Source of the DNA: Lepidostoma basale
Taxonomy: Eukaryota; Arthropoda; Insecta; Trichoptera; Lepidostomatidae
Length of the DNA: 64,000 bases
Assembly (NCBI GenBank): GCA_022606425.2
Contig: JAHDVF020001378.1
Location: 101,297 to 165,296 of the forward strand
Reading direction: 5' to 3'
The translations under genes were made by a program, and so were the position numbers. Below the pieces are notes generated by a model. That model searched no databases, had not been told where the DNA came from, and saw only the letters and a program-made list of their open reading frames with translations. Positions 1 to 10,470 of the stretch are shown here, piece by piece; positions within the stretch are counted from its first letter, which is position 1, and the number at the start of each line of letters is the position of its first letter.

Positions 1-50
1 CCAAAGAGAGCGAAACCGGTTGATTCGATAAAACAAAATAAAGTTATGTA
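1..50 (+). repeat. Right-arm fragment of a foldback element, degenerate hammerhead 3' half
   Basis: The left edge starts inside a repeat. GCGAAACCGGTTG at about 10-22 has the GAAAC plus palindromic ACCGGT layout of the ribozyme families described elsewhere in this window. A related copy lies at 14325-14360. The 5' half is off the window, so the core cannot be judged. Confidence 0.35.
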
Positions 51-56
51 AAAACA

Positions 57-318
57 TAGTCCATTAGCGTTTTAAATTATTTTTTAATAATACATAGTAT
101 TTTAAAACTGTTATATAATATTGAAATAACTTTGTTTTTTGTATCACAATTGTATTTTATTTTACGCGACAGCTGTAACACCTGATGATGTCAACATAGG
201 TTGACGAAACAGCTGTCGCGTAAAATAAAATACAATTGTGATACATAAATCAAAGTTATTTTAATTTAACAGTTTTAAAATATTAAGGTATCATAGTGTT
301 TCGGCCAAAACAATGGAC
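57..318. mobile_element. Foldback element with ribozyme in its loop
   Basis: Perfect 36-bp inverted arms (141-176 and 209-244) flank a 32-nt loop that holds a hammerhead core. Weaker pairing continues outward. The right end (TTTCGGCCAAAACAATGGA) matches the termini of the foldback elements at 10820-11328 and near 22050. No ORF is present. Family members end in TAGTCC...GGACTA, so it is a non-autonomous mobile element. Confidence 0.75.
182..217 (+). ncRNA. Hammerhead ribozyme motif, ACAGCTGT family
   Basis: CTGATGA (182-188) is followed by one T, a 6-bp stem II (GTCAAC/GTTGAC) closed by ATAG, then GAAA (206-209), self-complementary stem III ACAGCTGT (209-216) and C217. This matches C3-A9, G12-A14, A15.1-U16.1 and H17 of the hammerhead, with predicted cleavage after 217 (GUC). 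Stem III has no loop, as in hammerheads that cleave as dimers. Deviations are one unpaired T before stem II and a poor stem I. Self-cleavage is inferred, not shown. Confidence 0.75.
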
Positions 319-1327
319 AATACATAGTATTTAATCTTTCTTTGAAAATGGTGTAAAACTTCAAATTAAATAATTAATACGAAAAAATAAAAAAATAAAT
401 TTTAAATTTCAAGCTGTTTTTTTTCATAATGGAAATGACATGTTTCATCTTGTCAAGATATTATTAAATTGTTAATCACCTTGCTAACCATCTAGAGAAA
501 GCAATGTATAGCATTCTCCAGTTCGTCACTATGAAGAGGAATTAAGACATGGCCCCGAATCTCGTGTGACCCTTGAAAAATAAGATAAAGATGCCTTCTC
601 TCAAGTGATAGTCAACGTCAGTGGGACCTGACATGGCACCAATACAAAAGGGAGAACAAATTCTCTATTGTTTCACTGAAATAGACATATTTATTTTATA
701 CAATGTTAAGATTTTAACACCTTTATGAATTGGGGATTTTGTGATATACAAATAAACTGCCTCACATTTGTAGATAGAACCTTTTGAAAACAATATTAAG
801 TACTATTAAATATAAATACTATTCAACGAAGTGAAACATTTCAAGACCAGTTTTATTCAATGTTAGTTTACTAAAATATGCGTCAAAATGAAAGGAAGAT
901 GTCTTTCTTGCATAAGCAACGATGTTTACGAAAATTTAATTGAAAAGAGAATGTGAACCCAGTTTATTATTTTATTTATTCAGAAGACTCGAGAAGAATG
1001 CGAAATGAACAATATATATTTAAAAAATAACCAATTAACAATTGCGATATTTTTCGAAGGATACAAAAATTCTATATTATCCCCTGATAATTTTACAATG
1101 CGTCAGGCATGCATGTCGCCTTACAATGTATCTCTTTATTTTCTTTAAATTTACTTGAAATTTCCTTGAAATATTTATTTATTTTATTAGTCATCATTAG
1201 TCCGACAGTGAGTAAATGACAGCGTCCAGTTTCTGAAATCTTGCAGTCGTTAGGTACTTGAAAATGTTTTACAGTGGATAATTATATAAATTTATTTCTT
1301 TGAACAAATATTTTAAAGCATATACAT
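319..1327. other. AT-rich DNA, no feature recognised
   Basis: Only short ORFs in AT-rich sequence. No splice-flanked coding block, repeat boundary or RNA motif was found on either strand. Confidence 0.5.
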
Positions 1328-1689
1328 TAGGGTGTCCCTTATTTTTCAAAGTTTTAATTTTACAATGCATAGGCTATTGTTTTATTCATTTGGGCCTAAA
1401 ACATCCGAAACCAAATTTTTTCCTTATTCGGAACAGTGTAACCCGTGCCGACTTGCGCGTAAAGATGTCCCATACAAATTGCGTCACAGGAGCGGCGCGT
1501 TGTTGTTGTTATTATGATTTAGTCTCGATTGTAGGGTAGTAAACACGGATTGTTTTATATTTCGAAGATGTCAATGGAACTAAGAAGCAATTAAAAAAGT
1601 ATTTTCTTGGTTGGTGAAGTAAATCACCAAATAACAGGTGTAAACAACCAACTAATCGTCAAGTTCTCGCAGATCTATTTTTCAACATG

Positions 1690-2545
1690 CGTGAAGTTAA
1701 TTTGACTGTTAATGAAAGCGCAAATCTTGTCATTCTGGAGTGCAACATATTCTGAAATAGGCTAGAATACCTACCAGAGCTGTTCTTAATAATGTTAAGA
1801 AGTTAGTGGATCTTCATCAGGTCTGACGAGAACTGCAAAAATAGCAAGAAGATTCAGGACTTGCATTGGCGCCGCGAAGAGAAATTTCAACTTGAATTAG
1901 ATCATTTATTCGACGTCGCACACGCCTATGCTCTTGAATGTGCTGTGATACGACAGCATTTTATACAGGATGCTTGAAGGGAGCTTATGTGCAAAAACTA
2001 GAAAGAGATTTGTTACTCTTTGCTGGCCGCCATCACATATAAAAACTGATGCTCAAAAGTGCGTTTGAATCGCAAAATCGATTGTACGAGATGATTATAG
2101 AGAACTCATTGAGCTTGTTATTGTTTTTCTGGGTAGAGGTAATAAAAATAAAATAAAAATCAGACCTGCTGGCCCAATGAATCAAGCACGATGGACGGCA
2201 AGAGCTATTTACTCCTTGAAAATACTTTTGCTGCAGTCCCAGTTTAAAATGTGCGCTAAGGACAAACAAGCTTTACGAGATGTTTGTTTATTTATTGTGG
2301 CAGTTTATGTAAAGCCCTGGCTTGAATGTAGTTTAGCAATAAAAGCTCAGAATCAAGATTTATGTTTTTGAAAGACCTTTAAAGCCGCTTTGGAAATTGA
2401 CAATTTCCAAAGCGGCTTTAAACAAGTTCAGTCAACATTTGTGGTACTTGTCAGAGGAAATAGCTATCTTTTTAATTTTTGATGACAACGTTGATGAGCA
2501 AACTAAAGGAAACATTGTAGAAAACTTACAAAAATAAAGTTTTGG
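1690..2545 (+). pseudogene. Broken transposon-encoded protein
   Basis: Plus-strand reading gives protein-like islands split by stops and frameshifts. One near 1690-1990 includes LFDVAHAYALE, and one near 2425-2540 includes LWYLSEEIA. Both resemble a protein recalled from arthropod DNA transposons, but the match cannot be verified here. The perfect hairpin at 2378-2422 interrupts it. No intact catalytic domain is readable. Confidence 0.5.
2378..2422. repeat. 45-nt perfect hairpin
   Basis: Arms of 22 bp (2378-2399 and 2401-2422) are exactly complementary around a single A. It lies in the decayed transposon and looks like a local inverted duplication. It would form a stable cruciform or RNA hairpin. 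Confidence 0.8.
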
Positions 2546-3360
2546 TGATTCGGGAAAGAAATATGTTCCATCGAAGGAACAGATGTCTGGGTCTCTATAT
2601 GGTACGTAAGTAGTGTTTAATCTGGTATTTAATTTAGAACTAATTTGTTTTATTTATAGGTACTACAAGTATTTGTTATCTTGTTTCATGGAAATCTTTG
2701 AGTGATTTTGTTTCTGTCAAGAGTAAAGATTTATTTTCATAACTGGAACTTGATAGTAATTTCCTTCAATAAATTTTATCTTCATAGAAAGACAGCGCAA
2801 CGTTTGTGGGAGCTATAAATAAGGTTACTAGCTTAAAAGCAGTTAATGACACAGCTAAAAGAGCTGTTAATCTAATGACAGACTTTCATGATTTGGCTAC
2901 CGCAGATGAAGAACATAAGCAGTTCATATTATGTTGGGTATAGAAAAATTTACCCAGACTGTAAAAAAAGAGACTTTGAAGAGGAAATATCCAAGTAAAT
3001 AAATATAAATTTGGATCTTTTTTGATAATTACATGAAAAGCATTTTATAAATATGTGTTTCCATCAATATTTATCTAACATAATGGTTTTAAGTGATCAT
3101 CTACAACTACATTTAAGAGACACTTAAATCACATATTTTCTAAAACTTTGAGGGCAAGTCGGCACGGGTTAGAATTAATGTAGGAAGTTGAAATTCTGTA
3201 TTTGGGTAACTAGTAGACTATTAAACACAATTAGGGGGTATGCGTTTCAATAATCCAAAAAAAAAATTTTTTGCCCATATAAGGGACACCCTAATATACA
3301 TATTTCACATGTGAATTAGATAAGCCTCAAATTGTTTAGTTTTTATCAATAATATATTGA

Positions 3361-3553
3361 CGACCTTCGTGGCAGAGTGGTTACAAGCTCTGACTTCCAT
3401 GCCGAAGGTCCTGGGTTCGATTCCCGGTGATGGCAGTGTGATTGTCACACTGTCTTTGGTCTGGTGTAGAATTCAAGTGACAATAAAATGGCGATAGATT
3501 GGCTACCTATCACATGTCACGAGAATCAATATAATAGCTAAAAAAAAAAAAAA
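3361..3553 (+). mobile_element. tRNA-derived SINE (family S1)
   Basis: The 5' part is tRNA-like, with a pol III A box TGGCAGAGTGG (3370-3380) and B box GGTTCGATTCC (3414-3424). A family-specific body follows (TGTCTTTGGTCTGG, CAATAAAATGGCGATAGATT), then a 13-A tail. Other copies lie near 12.6, 16.0, 17.1 and 53.7 kb (+) and 19.0, 26.4 and 40.6 kb (-). Confidence 0.85.
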
Positions 3554-3865
3554 TGTATACAGTAATTGGGTCCAAACGACCTGTTGTGTACATAAAAAAA
3601 TAAAATAAAATAAAAAAAAATAAAAATAAAAATAAAATTTTAAAAAAAATATTTATTAACTTTCACGTAGTTAAAATAACAATAATATTATATGTAATAG
3701 CTAAAAAAAATGTTATTTTTACTTAATCTTGCCGTAATTTTTCTACTTGTTTCATTGTTTGCTTTACATAGTTTAGAAATTTTATGTATCAACTTTTACT
3801 AATTTTAAATAACAATATTTACTGGCTCCAATAATACTTAAAATAACCGTTCATTTAGAGGTATC

Positions 3866-3942
3866 AATAATGAAAGACTTTGAGTACAGTTAATAAATAA
3901 ATTATATTAACTGTACTCAAAAATTCCTTCATTATTCATTAT
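3866..3942. repeat. Palindrome, possible MITE remnant
   Basis: Imperfect inverted arms built on TGAGTACAGTTAAT and ATTAACTGTACTCA are separated by about 13 nt. No ORF and no clear target duplication. Surrounding sequence from 3554 to 4387 is otherwise unremarkable apart from the ORF at 4090. Confidence 0.45.
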
Positions 3943-4089
3943 TGTGTAGGTCCATACAATCTAAGAGTATCTTTTCATTATTTTATTAATATCGCTTTTG
4001 TCTGCCATACATTCTTCAATTAATATCTAACTTTCTGTAAAACATTTACCGTTGATTTATATACCTTAAAATAAATCGCTTGAACAAGT

Positions 4090-4389
4090 TTGGAGAAGGG
4101 ATTATTTGAGAATTCCGTCATCTTGGAGGGTATCCATCTTTATGATCCGAATGGTTCTCTTCAACAGCGTCAGCTCACACTATTTTATCTCCCAACATGC
4201 GAAATCAACCTGTCTCTGGTGATGCCGGTTAATATCACAATTAAACTGCTGAACATGATCGCTTGGAAGATCGACGACTTTCATATTAGTAAAAGTACGT
4301 TCAGAAGACAAATACTCTTGACTAGAAAGTTTCTTGTATTCCTTAAGTCGAAACATTTATTGTGGGCTCCTGGTTATAAGATAAGCTAA
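4090..4389 (+). CDS. Hypothetical ORF, 99 codons
   Basis: An open frame starting at a TTG codon and ending in TAA, slightly more GC-rich than the flanks. It has no recognised domain, no signal peptide, and hydrophobic residues are spread evenly. It ends where a LINE fragment begins, so it could be an unknown transposon or host exon remnant. It may equally be chance. Confidence 0.18.
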   Translation: MEKGLFENSVILEGIHLYDPNGSLQQRQLTLFYLPTCEINLSLVMPVNITIKLLNMIAWKIDDFHISKSTFRRQILLTRKFLVFLKSKHLLWAPGYKIS

Positions 4390-4917
4390 CTAATCATCAC
4401 GCCGTTTCCCCGGAGGGGTAGGCAGAGAGGATGGATCACCACATTGTTCTATCCTGACATAATTCTCGCGCCTCATTCACACATCGTGACATGCACGCTC
4501 GTCGATTGTTCCTACTTCGAACGTGGCCGCCTTTCAGTAATAGATAAATTTGGTCATGCCATGTCTTCTTTAGCCTTCCTCAATTTCTTTTCCCATTAAC
4601 ATTACTTGAATATATCTTTTTAACCATTCTTCCCTCATTCATTCGTTTCATATGTCCAAACCATCTTAGTGACCTTTTTTTAATTTTATTTATCACGCAT
4701 TCATCCGCCTTTCATTCTTTTCTTACTTCATCATTAGATATTCTATCATACATTGTCTTTCCGCACATTCTTCTTAGTGACCTCATTTCTACGGCATTTA
4801 TCCTACTTTCATCCTTCTTCTGCCAACTCCAAGCTTCACTTCCATACATAAGGGTCGAGACTAGAACTCCATTGTGCACTGCCGTCTTTGCTTCAGTCAA
4901 TATATTTCTATTTGCAG
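4388..4917 (-). mobile_element. LINE family A, 5'-truncated copy
   Basis: Minus-strand 3' end of a non-LTR retrotransposon. The C-terminal reading includes YGSEAWSWQKKDESRINAVE and MRSLRRMCGK, matching the longest copy at 51172-51915. The 3' end has the conserved sequence ending ...GGCGTGAT followed by a remnant of the TTAG tail. The catalytic RT core is absent, as usual for 5'-truncated insertions. The ORF is frameshifted. Confidence 0.8.
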
Positions 4918-5440
4918 GAATGACTTAAATGTTTATAAGTTTCTATATAATATATTATACCTTTTCTCAATAGATGTACTAAACTATAATTTTTATTTGT
5001 AGTATCTTTAAGAAATAAACTGGTTAGATGTGATTTGATTCACTCTGAATAGAGTATTAGGTAAATAAAGATTTTTCTTTGTGTGATAGAATGAAAATCA
5101 GGCTTTTACAAATCACAATATGCACACTTACTGCTCGAATCAGGGCGCTCCTAGTAGAATAGACTTATCTTCCTATAGAAAAGTCTTATGATTGAGTTCC
5201 TTCGGAAGTTTAAAGAAAATGCATTCGAGAATTGGGATTTTCCAATTCTCAACGTACGCTTGCAGATGTTCTGAACCCGTGAAATATATTTATGATTAAT
5301 CTGTAACATGGGAAGAAAAGAAATATGACGTTAACATAAAATGTATTAACACTTTAAAATTATACAATCTTATAAAAATTGATTACCCGTTTTAAGGTTA
5401 AATTTCAGAACAATTAAAAATTATTTTGTGATGATTCTAA

Positions 5441-5605
5441 CTAACAAACTAACTAACCATCACGCCGTCTCCCCGAAGGGGTAGGCAGAAAGATTGGACT
5501 GCCACACTTTTCTTTCCTGACATATTTCTCTCACTTTCTCAACATTCACACATCGTGTCATGCACGCACGTTGATTTCTCTGACTCTAATTTAATATTTG
5601 ACTGA
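5441..5605 (-). mobile_element. LINE family A, 3'-end fragment
   Basis: About 160 bp of the LINE A 3' terminus with the repeated GTTAGTTAGTT tail seen in reverse (5442-5459), then the conserved CCGAAGGGGTAGGCAG block. Confidence 0.8.
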
Positions 5606-5692
5606 TTTGATTGTGCTAAATTTTATTACTGAAATTGCAGTTTCATAATTCAATTATACTCTCATAATCGTCTAGTTTTACTATATATTCCA

Positions 5693-6062
5693 TTTTAAAT
5701 AATTAATACAAATGAAAACGTTTATTTTCTAGAATATTTATATTATTTTATGGGAATATTATTATATTCCTTAAAATATAATAAAGCTTAGGAATTTTAA
5801 AAAACTATGTTTAGTCCACTAATTATTTAAAAATATTTAAAAACCACGACATATTTCGGAGGATACCTCAATATTCAGGTGGTATCCTCCGAAACATGTC
5901 GTGTTTTTTTATATATTTTAATAATTAGTGGATTAAACAAAGTTATTTTTAATTTCCTAAGTATGTTGCTATGGAATTCTACAGTGTTAATGCCTTAGCG
6001 TTCAATAAGTTGATATAACAAACCTTTTAGTAAACAGACGTTTTCATTTGTAATAAAATTAA
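5693..6062. mobile_element. Nested foldback elements
   Basis: Outer arms (AATGAAAACGT... and ...ACGTTTTCATTTG) match the foldback family at 54849-55037. Inside, about 5803-5945, lies a second palindrome centred near 5877 whose arms run to TCCACTAATTATT and AATAATTAGTGGA. The inner one has GGTATCCTCCGAAACATGTC at 5881-5900: GAAAC, palindromic ACATGT and C, but no recognisable CTGATGA. One foldback element has inserted into another. Confidence 0.65.
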
Positions 6063-6227
6063 CGGATATATAAAATAGTTTTTTTTATATTATTTATTTT
6101 GTATATATAAGTCATAAATCGCATAACCGAACAAGTTAATATGTATAATATTTACGAACAACTTATCGTACCTTCGGTAAGACAAGGGCACAATTGCACG
6201 TTTTGTAATTTTTCATTAGAGACTTTT

Positions 6228-6412
6228 TAAGAATTTTTTTTTTAAGATTAACACCAAAGATTTAAATCAATGATATTAGAATTAATTTTACAATCTTCAA
6301 TATGAGCAAAAAATAGCTATTATGAAAAAGGGTAAGGGTCGTGTCCAGGCTCAAACCCAAGTCCCCTAAATCAGGAGCCAGACGTTCTATCCCTTATTCT
6401 AGCTATATTGAT
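6228..6412 (-). mobile_element. tRNA-derived SINE (family S2), minus
   Basis: Reverse complement of the S2 SINEs at 17630 and 20329. It has the body with a GAGCTATTTT-like stretch, a degenerate B box (6348-6358 reversed) and an A-rich 3' end near 6230. Confidence 0.75.
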
Positions 6413-6949
6413 CATACACTATCGCCTTCTGGAAAAATGAGACTGAACTTAATAAGGGACTTTATTCCTCCAGATAAAGGGATGTTTTAGCGTACATTGG
6501 CATACTTAACTCATTTTGAGAATTTTTATCATTTGAGAATTTATGTACCGAAGGTGCGTTACAATGACCATGTATTAATAATGTAATATTTCCCAGAAGG
6601 TTGATGTCCCCTGACTCCAGCATTTCTGGCAGTGGTGATGCAATGGAGGAGATCCGATTCATCAGCAAGCATCCTCTCGAGATGAAAGTCTTCAGATAAG
6701 AATATCTACAAGAAGGTACTACCTACTAATTCTGATTTTGAAAATTTGGTTTGGTTCATTTGGTGCTCCCGTGAATTTGGAGAAATTACGTGTATAAGTG
6801 AATTGTTTTGGTCAATTTGATTGTTGCCGCACTTTATAATAGTTAATTGTGAGACGTAATACGTTTTAACTGTTTTGATGTCAAAATTATACGTTTTTTT
6901 TTAGTTTTTTTTTTTTTTTTTTCGTTTATATAAAGAATTTTGACAGGTG

Positions 6950-7563
6950 TAAAAATAAATATTTCATTTGTTCCAATAACAATTTGAATAATTTCTTCTA
7001 TATTCCTTTAAAGTTCTTGCTGGTGTTGGTTGGTTTTAAGTGCCTAATTACTGCCAAATAAAAAAAAGTGGATACGTGGAACATTAATTCAATCATATAA
7101 CAGCTAATTTAAAAAACGGTGGATACGTGTAACATAAATTAAATAAACACAAAAGTCCGGATCGTCCATGTCAACATGTGCAACATCGGAAAAACATTAT
7201 GTGTTATTACATTATGTGCTAAATTTAAAAAAACGGTGGATTCGTGGAACATAAATTAAATAGACAAATGTGCACCATCTAAAAATAACATTTTGTATTA
7301 AATTATTTTTATTTTGTTATTTTATTTTATATCATTGTATTTTATATTATTTGTTTTAGATTTATTTTGTGGGTGTTGGACGATCGAAGTGTGCGCGGGA
7401 GATGCCTATTGGTGGCGATGAGGTTCGCAACCCATCACACCGCGTCTCCCGCGGGGCGAAAAGAGAAGGATGGAGTGCCGCATCAGTAAAAGTGTGACAG
7501 TCCATTCTTTCTGCCTACCCTTTCGGGGAGACGGCGTGATGGTTAGTTAGTTAGTTAGTTAGG
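6950..7563 (+). mobile_element. Non-coding element family B with LINE A tail
   Basis: A repeat with no ORF. Its body has repeated GGTGGATACGTG-like motifs and a module GGGAGATGCCTATTGGTGGC...ACCGCGTCTCCCGC. The last part (TTCTGCCTACCCTTTCGGGG, then the GGCGTGATGG junction and GTTAGTTAGTTAGT) is nearly identical to the 3' end of LINE A. Sharing a 3' tail is how SINEs are copied by a LINE enzyme. Copies: 14960, 40838, 44565 (+) and 45470 (-). Confidence 0.7.
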
Positions 7564-7759
7564 TACTACTTCTTTATCACATGACTTGACTAGAGCTTAC
7601 ATTTAGGATTATTTTTGCCCTTTAAACTTTAATTTTGTTTATTCTTCATTTAAACGTGGTGTCTCGTTACTGTTTATGTATTAAAAATAATTATTTATTA
7701 TTATTATAACTTATATTGAAGGTTAAATGATTTGAATCAAATCTCCTAATGGAATTTCT

Positions 7760-8010
7760 TTTTAAATAATCTATAATTTATTAATGAAAACATTAGTTTT
7801 CTAGAATTTTAAGGAAGCGGCATCGCCTAGATAAGGAATCATCACATATATTATGTTATAATACCTTAGATTTTTTTAAACGTCCTAATTCTTCCACGAA
7901 TATAATAAAAATTCTGGAAAATTGACGTTTCATTAAAAAAAATATTAAAACTTTTATAAAACAGACGTTTTCATACGTATTAATAATTCAATGTAGGTTT
8001 TTACATATTT
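7760..8010. mobile_element. Degenerate foldback element, ACATGT family
   Basis: The ends (TTAATGAAAACATTAG and CAGACGTTTTCATACGTATT) match the foldback family at 54849-55037. The centre (about 7815-7860) is too decayed to recognise a ribozyme core. Confidence 0.5.
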
Positions 8011-8243
8011 GTTCAAGAAACAATTTATGTACATATTATACAGGGTCATCGAGAAATAATGCCAACATTTAAAAAAATTATAGCACCGAAACACTTTATG
8101 TTAAACGTGTAATTCTGTCATTTAACGCTAGCTGGTATACGAAATTTTTGTTTTGAAGGTGGCGTGATCTTGCTATGTGCACACAGATGTGCAGTAGCCA
8201 AGGTTGGTGGCGGACGCGCCAACGACTGCCACCGTTCAGTACG

Positions 8244-8550
8244 ATGTTGACCGTTCAACAAAAAGCACAGTGCGTACGCGGTGTCAATGTCACCAGTCAG
8301 TGTACGGCGGTTGTTTCAGATAACTTATCCAGGACAAACTGTACCTGTTAACAAAGCTATCATTCGATGGTTTAACCAGTGTAAGGAAACAGGGACTGTA
8401 GAAAAAAAGTCTAGGCCAGGCCGACCACAAACATCAGACGAGAATATCGAACGTATCCAATCATGTCTCAGGAGCCCCAAAAAATCTATTGCTCAACGAA
8501 GCAAAATATTCCAAAAACAACAATTCAAAATGTGCTGTAAAAACGGTTAA
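8244..8550 (+). pseudogene. Mariner-like transposase N-terminus
   Basis: Reading starts at ATG 8244, shifts frame once near 8280, then continues open to 8550. Readable parts include IIRWFNQCKETGTVEKKSRP and GRPQTSDENIERIQ. This is the helix-turn-helix start of arthropod mariner-like transposases (the type annotated as DUF4817). It recognises the transposon ends. The catalytic DDE domain is absent. Confidence 0.7.
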
Positions 8551-8563
8551 GACTTGCATATAA

Positions 8564-9039
8564 CTAACTAACTAACCATCACGCCATTTCCCCGGAAGGG
8601 TAGGCAGAGAGGATGGATCGCCACAACTGCCTGTCCTGGCATACTCTCGGGATTCCTCTACATTCATACATCGTAACATGCACGCACGTCGATTATTCCG
8701 ACTTCGAATGTGGCCGCCATTTAGTAATTGATTAATTTGGTCATGCCATGTTTTCCTCGGTCGTCCTCGGCTTCTATTCCCACTCACGCTCTTTGTGTAC
8801 AACTTTTTAACCATTCTACTCTCATCCATTCGTTCTCGTATGTCCAAACCATCTCAGGGATCCTTTTTTTAATTTTATTCATAATGCAGTCATCTGCTTA
8901 CATTTCTTTCTTATTTCATCGTTCGGTATTCTATCATACAACGTTTTCCCGCACATTGTTCTTAGTGATCTCATTTCTACAGCGTTTATCCTGCTTTCAT
9001 CCTTCTTTTGCCAGCTCCAAGCTTCACTTCCATACACCA
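8564..9039 (-). mobile_element. LINE family A inserted in the mariner element
   Basis: Flanked by the 9-bp duplication TGCATATAA (8555-8563 and 9040-9048). The minus-strand ORF remnant (about 8572-8847) reads through GNRSRGRPRKTWHDQINQLL. The TTAG-type tail is at 8564-8576. It is truncated at its 5' end, so only the C-terminal region is present. The clean duplication shows a bona fide insertion younger than the mariner element. Confidence 0.88.
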
Positions 9040-9180
9040 TGCATATAAAATTCGAAACATACTAAGGAACGAAAAAAATTATCTTTTTCCGCACATTTTA
9101 AGATCAAAACCATTGAATTACCTTTAATTTTTTTTTGTAACAGTTATTTTAAATGCTGTCATTATTTTTCGATGACCCTG

Positions 9181-9690
9181 TATAGACATACAAGCCACCA
9201 ACAAAAAATATTTTTCGAACAAAGAACTACATTTAGTTTTTTTTATTATATGTAAATTTGTTATCTAGCAACCATACCAAATTTGTAATCCTTTTAAGCT
9301 CCTTATTTATCTGGGACTTACAATCATAATGCTTTTCGTGCCCAAATTAGGGATATTCAAAGTGGACACACGCTTCCATTTTCAAAAAGAACCGTACAAC
9401 ATTATTTGAATTTCAGATATCCGTGTCCTTTCCTTTCACGACTTCTTCCGGTTCCGTTTTTGTTCTTTGATACCTTTATAAAATTATTCAAAGGGTTTGG
9501 ACAATATGTCTTTATCGTTACTTTAAGGTACTTCAAACATCAAGTCCCCAAATTACCAAGATAATAATATGAAAACCCTTTCAAATGTTGTATACAAGTA
9601 CATTCTTTTATGTGAAATGGAACATATTCCAAATTTATCATTTATAAAAATGAGGAAAATCATTTGTGAAGCTAAAAAAAAACTAACTAT
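9181..9690. other. No feature recognised
   Basis: Moderately AT-rich unique-looking sequence. No repeat boundaries, long ORF or RNA motif were seen. Confidence 0.4.
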
Positions 9691-9796
9691 CTAAAACGCC
9701 GTGTCTCCGAAAGGGTAGGCAGAATGAATGGACCGCTACACTTTCCAGGCATGCATCTCTCGCATCCTCAACATTCGCACATCGTGTCATGCATGG
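9691..9796 (-). mobile_element. LINE family A, 3'-end fragment
   Basis: About 105 bp of the minus-strand 3' terminus (GGGTAGGCAGAATGAATGG, CATCGTGTCATGCA). Confidence 0.65.
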
Positions 9797-9944
9797 ATTA
9801 CATTCCATTGTTCTGTAAAATAAATCTACTTAAATAACGTGAATATCAATATTTAAAGTCAGTAAATTTTACATAAGTATTTTAATATTATTATTATATA
9901 CAACCATGTTTGCCACCCCTGATCTATGTGTATATAAGGAAGAG

Positions 9945-10040
9945 AGTGAATCGCAGTATCACCAGTTTGTCGATATCAACGAGCCTGGTGAAACCGGTCG
10001 CTGTCGAAATAAACAGAAATGTAGAAGTACCTACATAGTT
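9945..10040 (+). repeat. Right half of a foldback element, ACCGGT family
   Basis: TTGTCGA at 9967-9973 is followed by T, a weak stem-loop, GAAAC (9990-9994), palindromic ACCGGT and C9999. It matches the paired copies at 18385-18572. Relative to CTGANGA the core has C3 and A6 changed, so it is probably inactive. Confidence 0.55.
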
Positions 10041-10239
10041 ATAAAAAATAAATAAAAATACATTATACATTATATTATTATTTGATGTAATTAAATAATA
10101 TTTTTGTCAATATTTAACGACACATAAATTCGGTATTTTAAATTTAAAGATACGGATAATATCGGAACTGGTCATTTGTAAAAGCAATTATTTTGTTTGT
10201 ATTACCGGCTCTCACTGTGCCCCTTATGACGAGCACATG

Positions 10240-10470
10240 AAAGCTGATTGTTAAGCATGGATTAGGCAAGTACGTCAAGCCAAAGAGACCAAAGCAATCA
10301 AGACTATCCGGAGTAATACCTCTAAGATGGTCTAGACAGCACCTGATGGATAATGTTCTGGCTGATCTGGCTAAATTGGGCGAATCTAATTGCTGGGAGC
10401 AAAAGGCACAGGATCAAGGGGCTGTGAATAACATCATCAAGGAAGCTAAAACTCTTCAAATATTGCACGA
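10240..10470 (+). pseudogene. LINE C-terminal remnant
   Basis: Plus-strand reading gives GRPKQSRLSGVIPLRWSRQ and, further on, NCWEQKAQDQGA and IIKEAKTLQIL. The GRP...RW and late EEAKT-like signature are typical of the end of insect non-LTR reverse transcriptases. It stops at TGA near 10483. No RT core remains. Confidence 0.5.

Larger units (their letters stand above)
1328..3293 (+). mobile_element. DNA transposon with 8-bp target duplication, decayed
   Basis: The ends are inverted repeats (TAGGGTGTCCCTTA at 1328 and TAAGGGACACCCTA ending 3293). A second matching inverted block lies inside (about 1439-1456 and 3155-3172). ATATACAT occurs exactly at both edges (1320-1327 and 3294-3301), an 8-bp target-site duplication. 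Eight-bp duplications are typical of hAT and P superfamilies; which one applies is not clear. The interior carries broken plus-strand coding remnants. At 1966 bp it is a full-length but inactive copy. Confidence 0.8.
8041..9180 (+). mobile_element. Tc1/mariner-like transposon, interrupted
   Basis: Terminal inverted repeats start CAGGGTCATCGAGAAATAAT on the left; the right end is its near-perfect inverse (...ATTTTTCGATGACCCTG). TA flanks both ends (8039-8040 and 9181-9182), as expected for mariner insertions. It holds a decayed transposase N-terminus and a nested LINE A copy (8564-9039). Without that insert it is about 660 bp, too short for a full transposase, so it was already an internal deletion derivative. 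Confidence 0.85.

Noticed and set aside
3361..3435. Functional tRNA gene
   Set aside because: The A and B boxes look like a tRNA but the sequence does not fold into a full cloverleaf, continues into a SINE body, and recurs many times.
5881..5903. Active ribozyme in the GGAGG-stem foldback family
   Set aside because: GAAAC, ACATGT and C are kept but no CTGANGA-like core precedes the stem in either arm.
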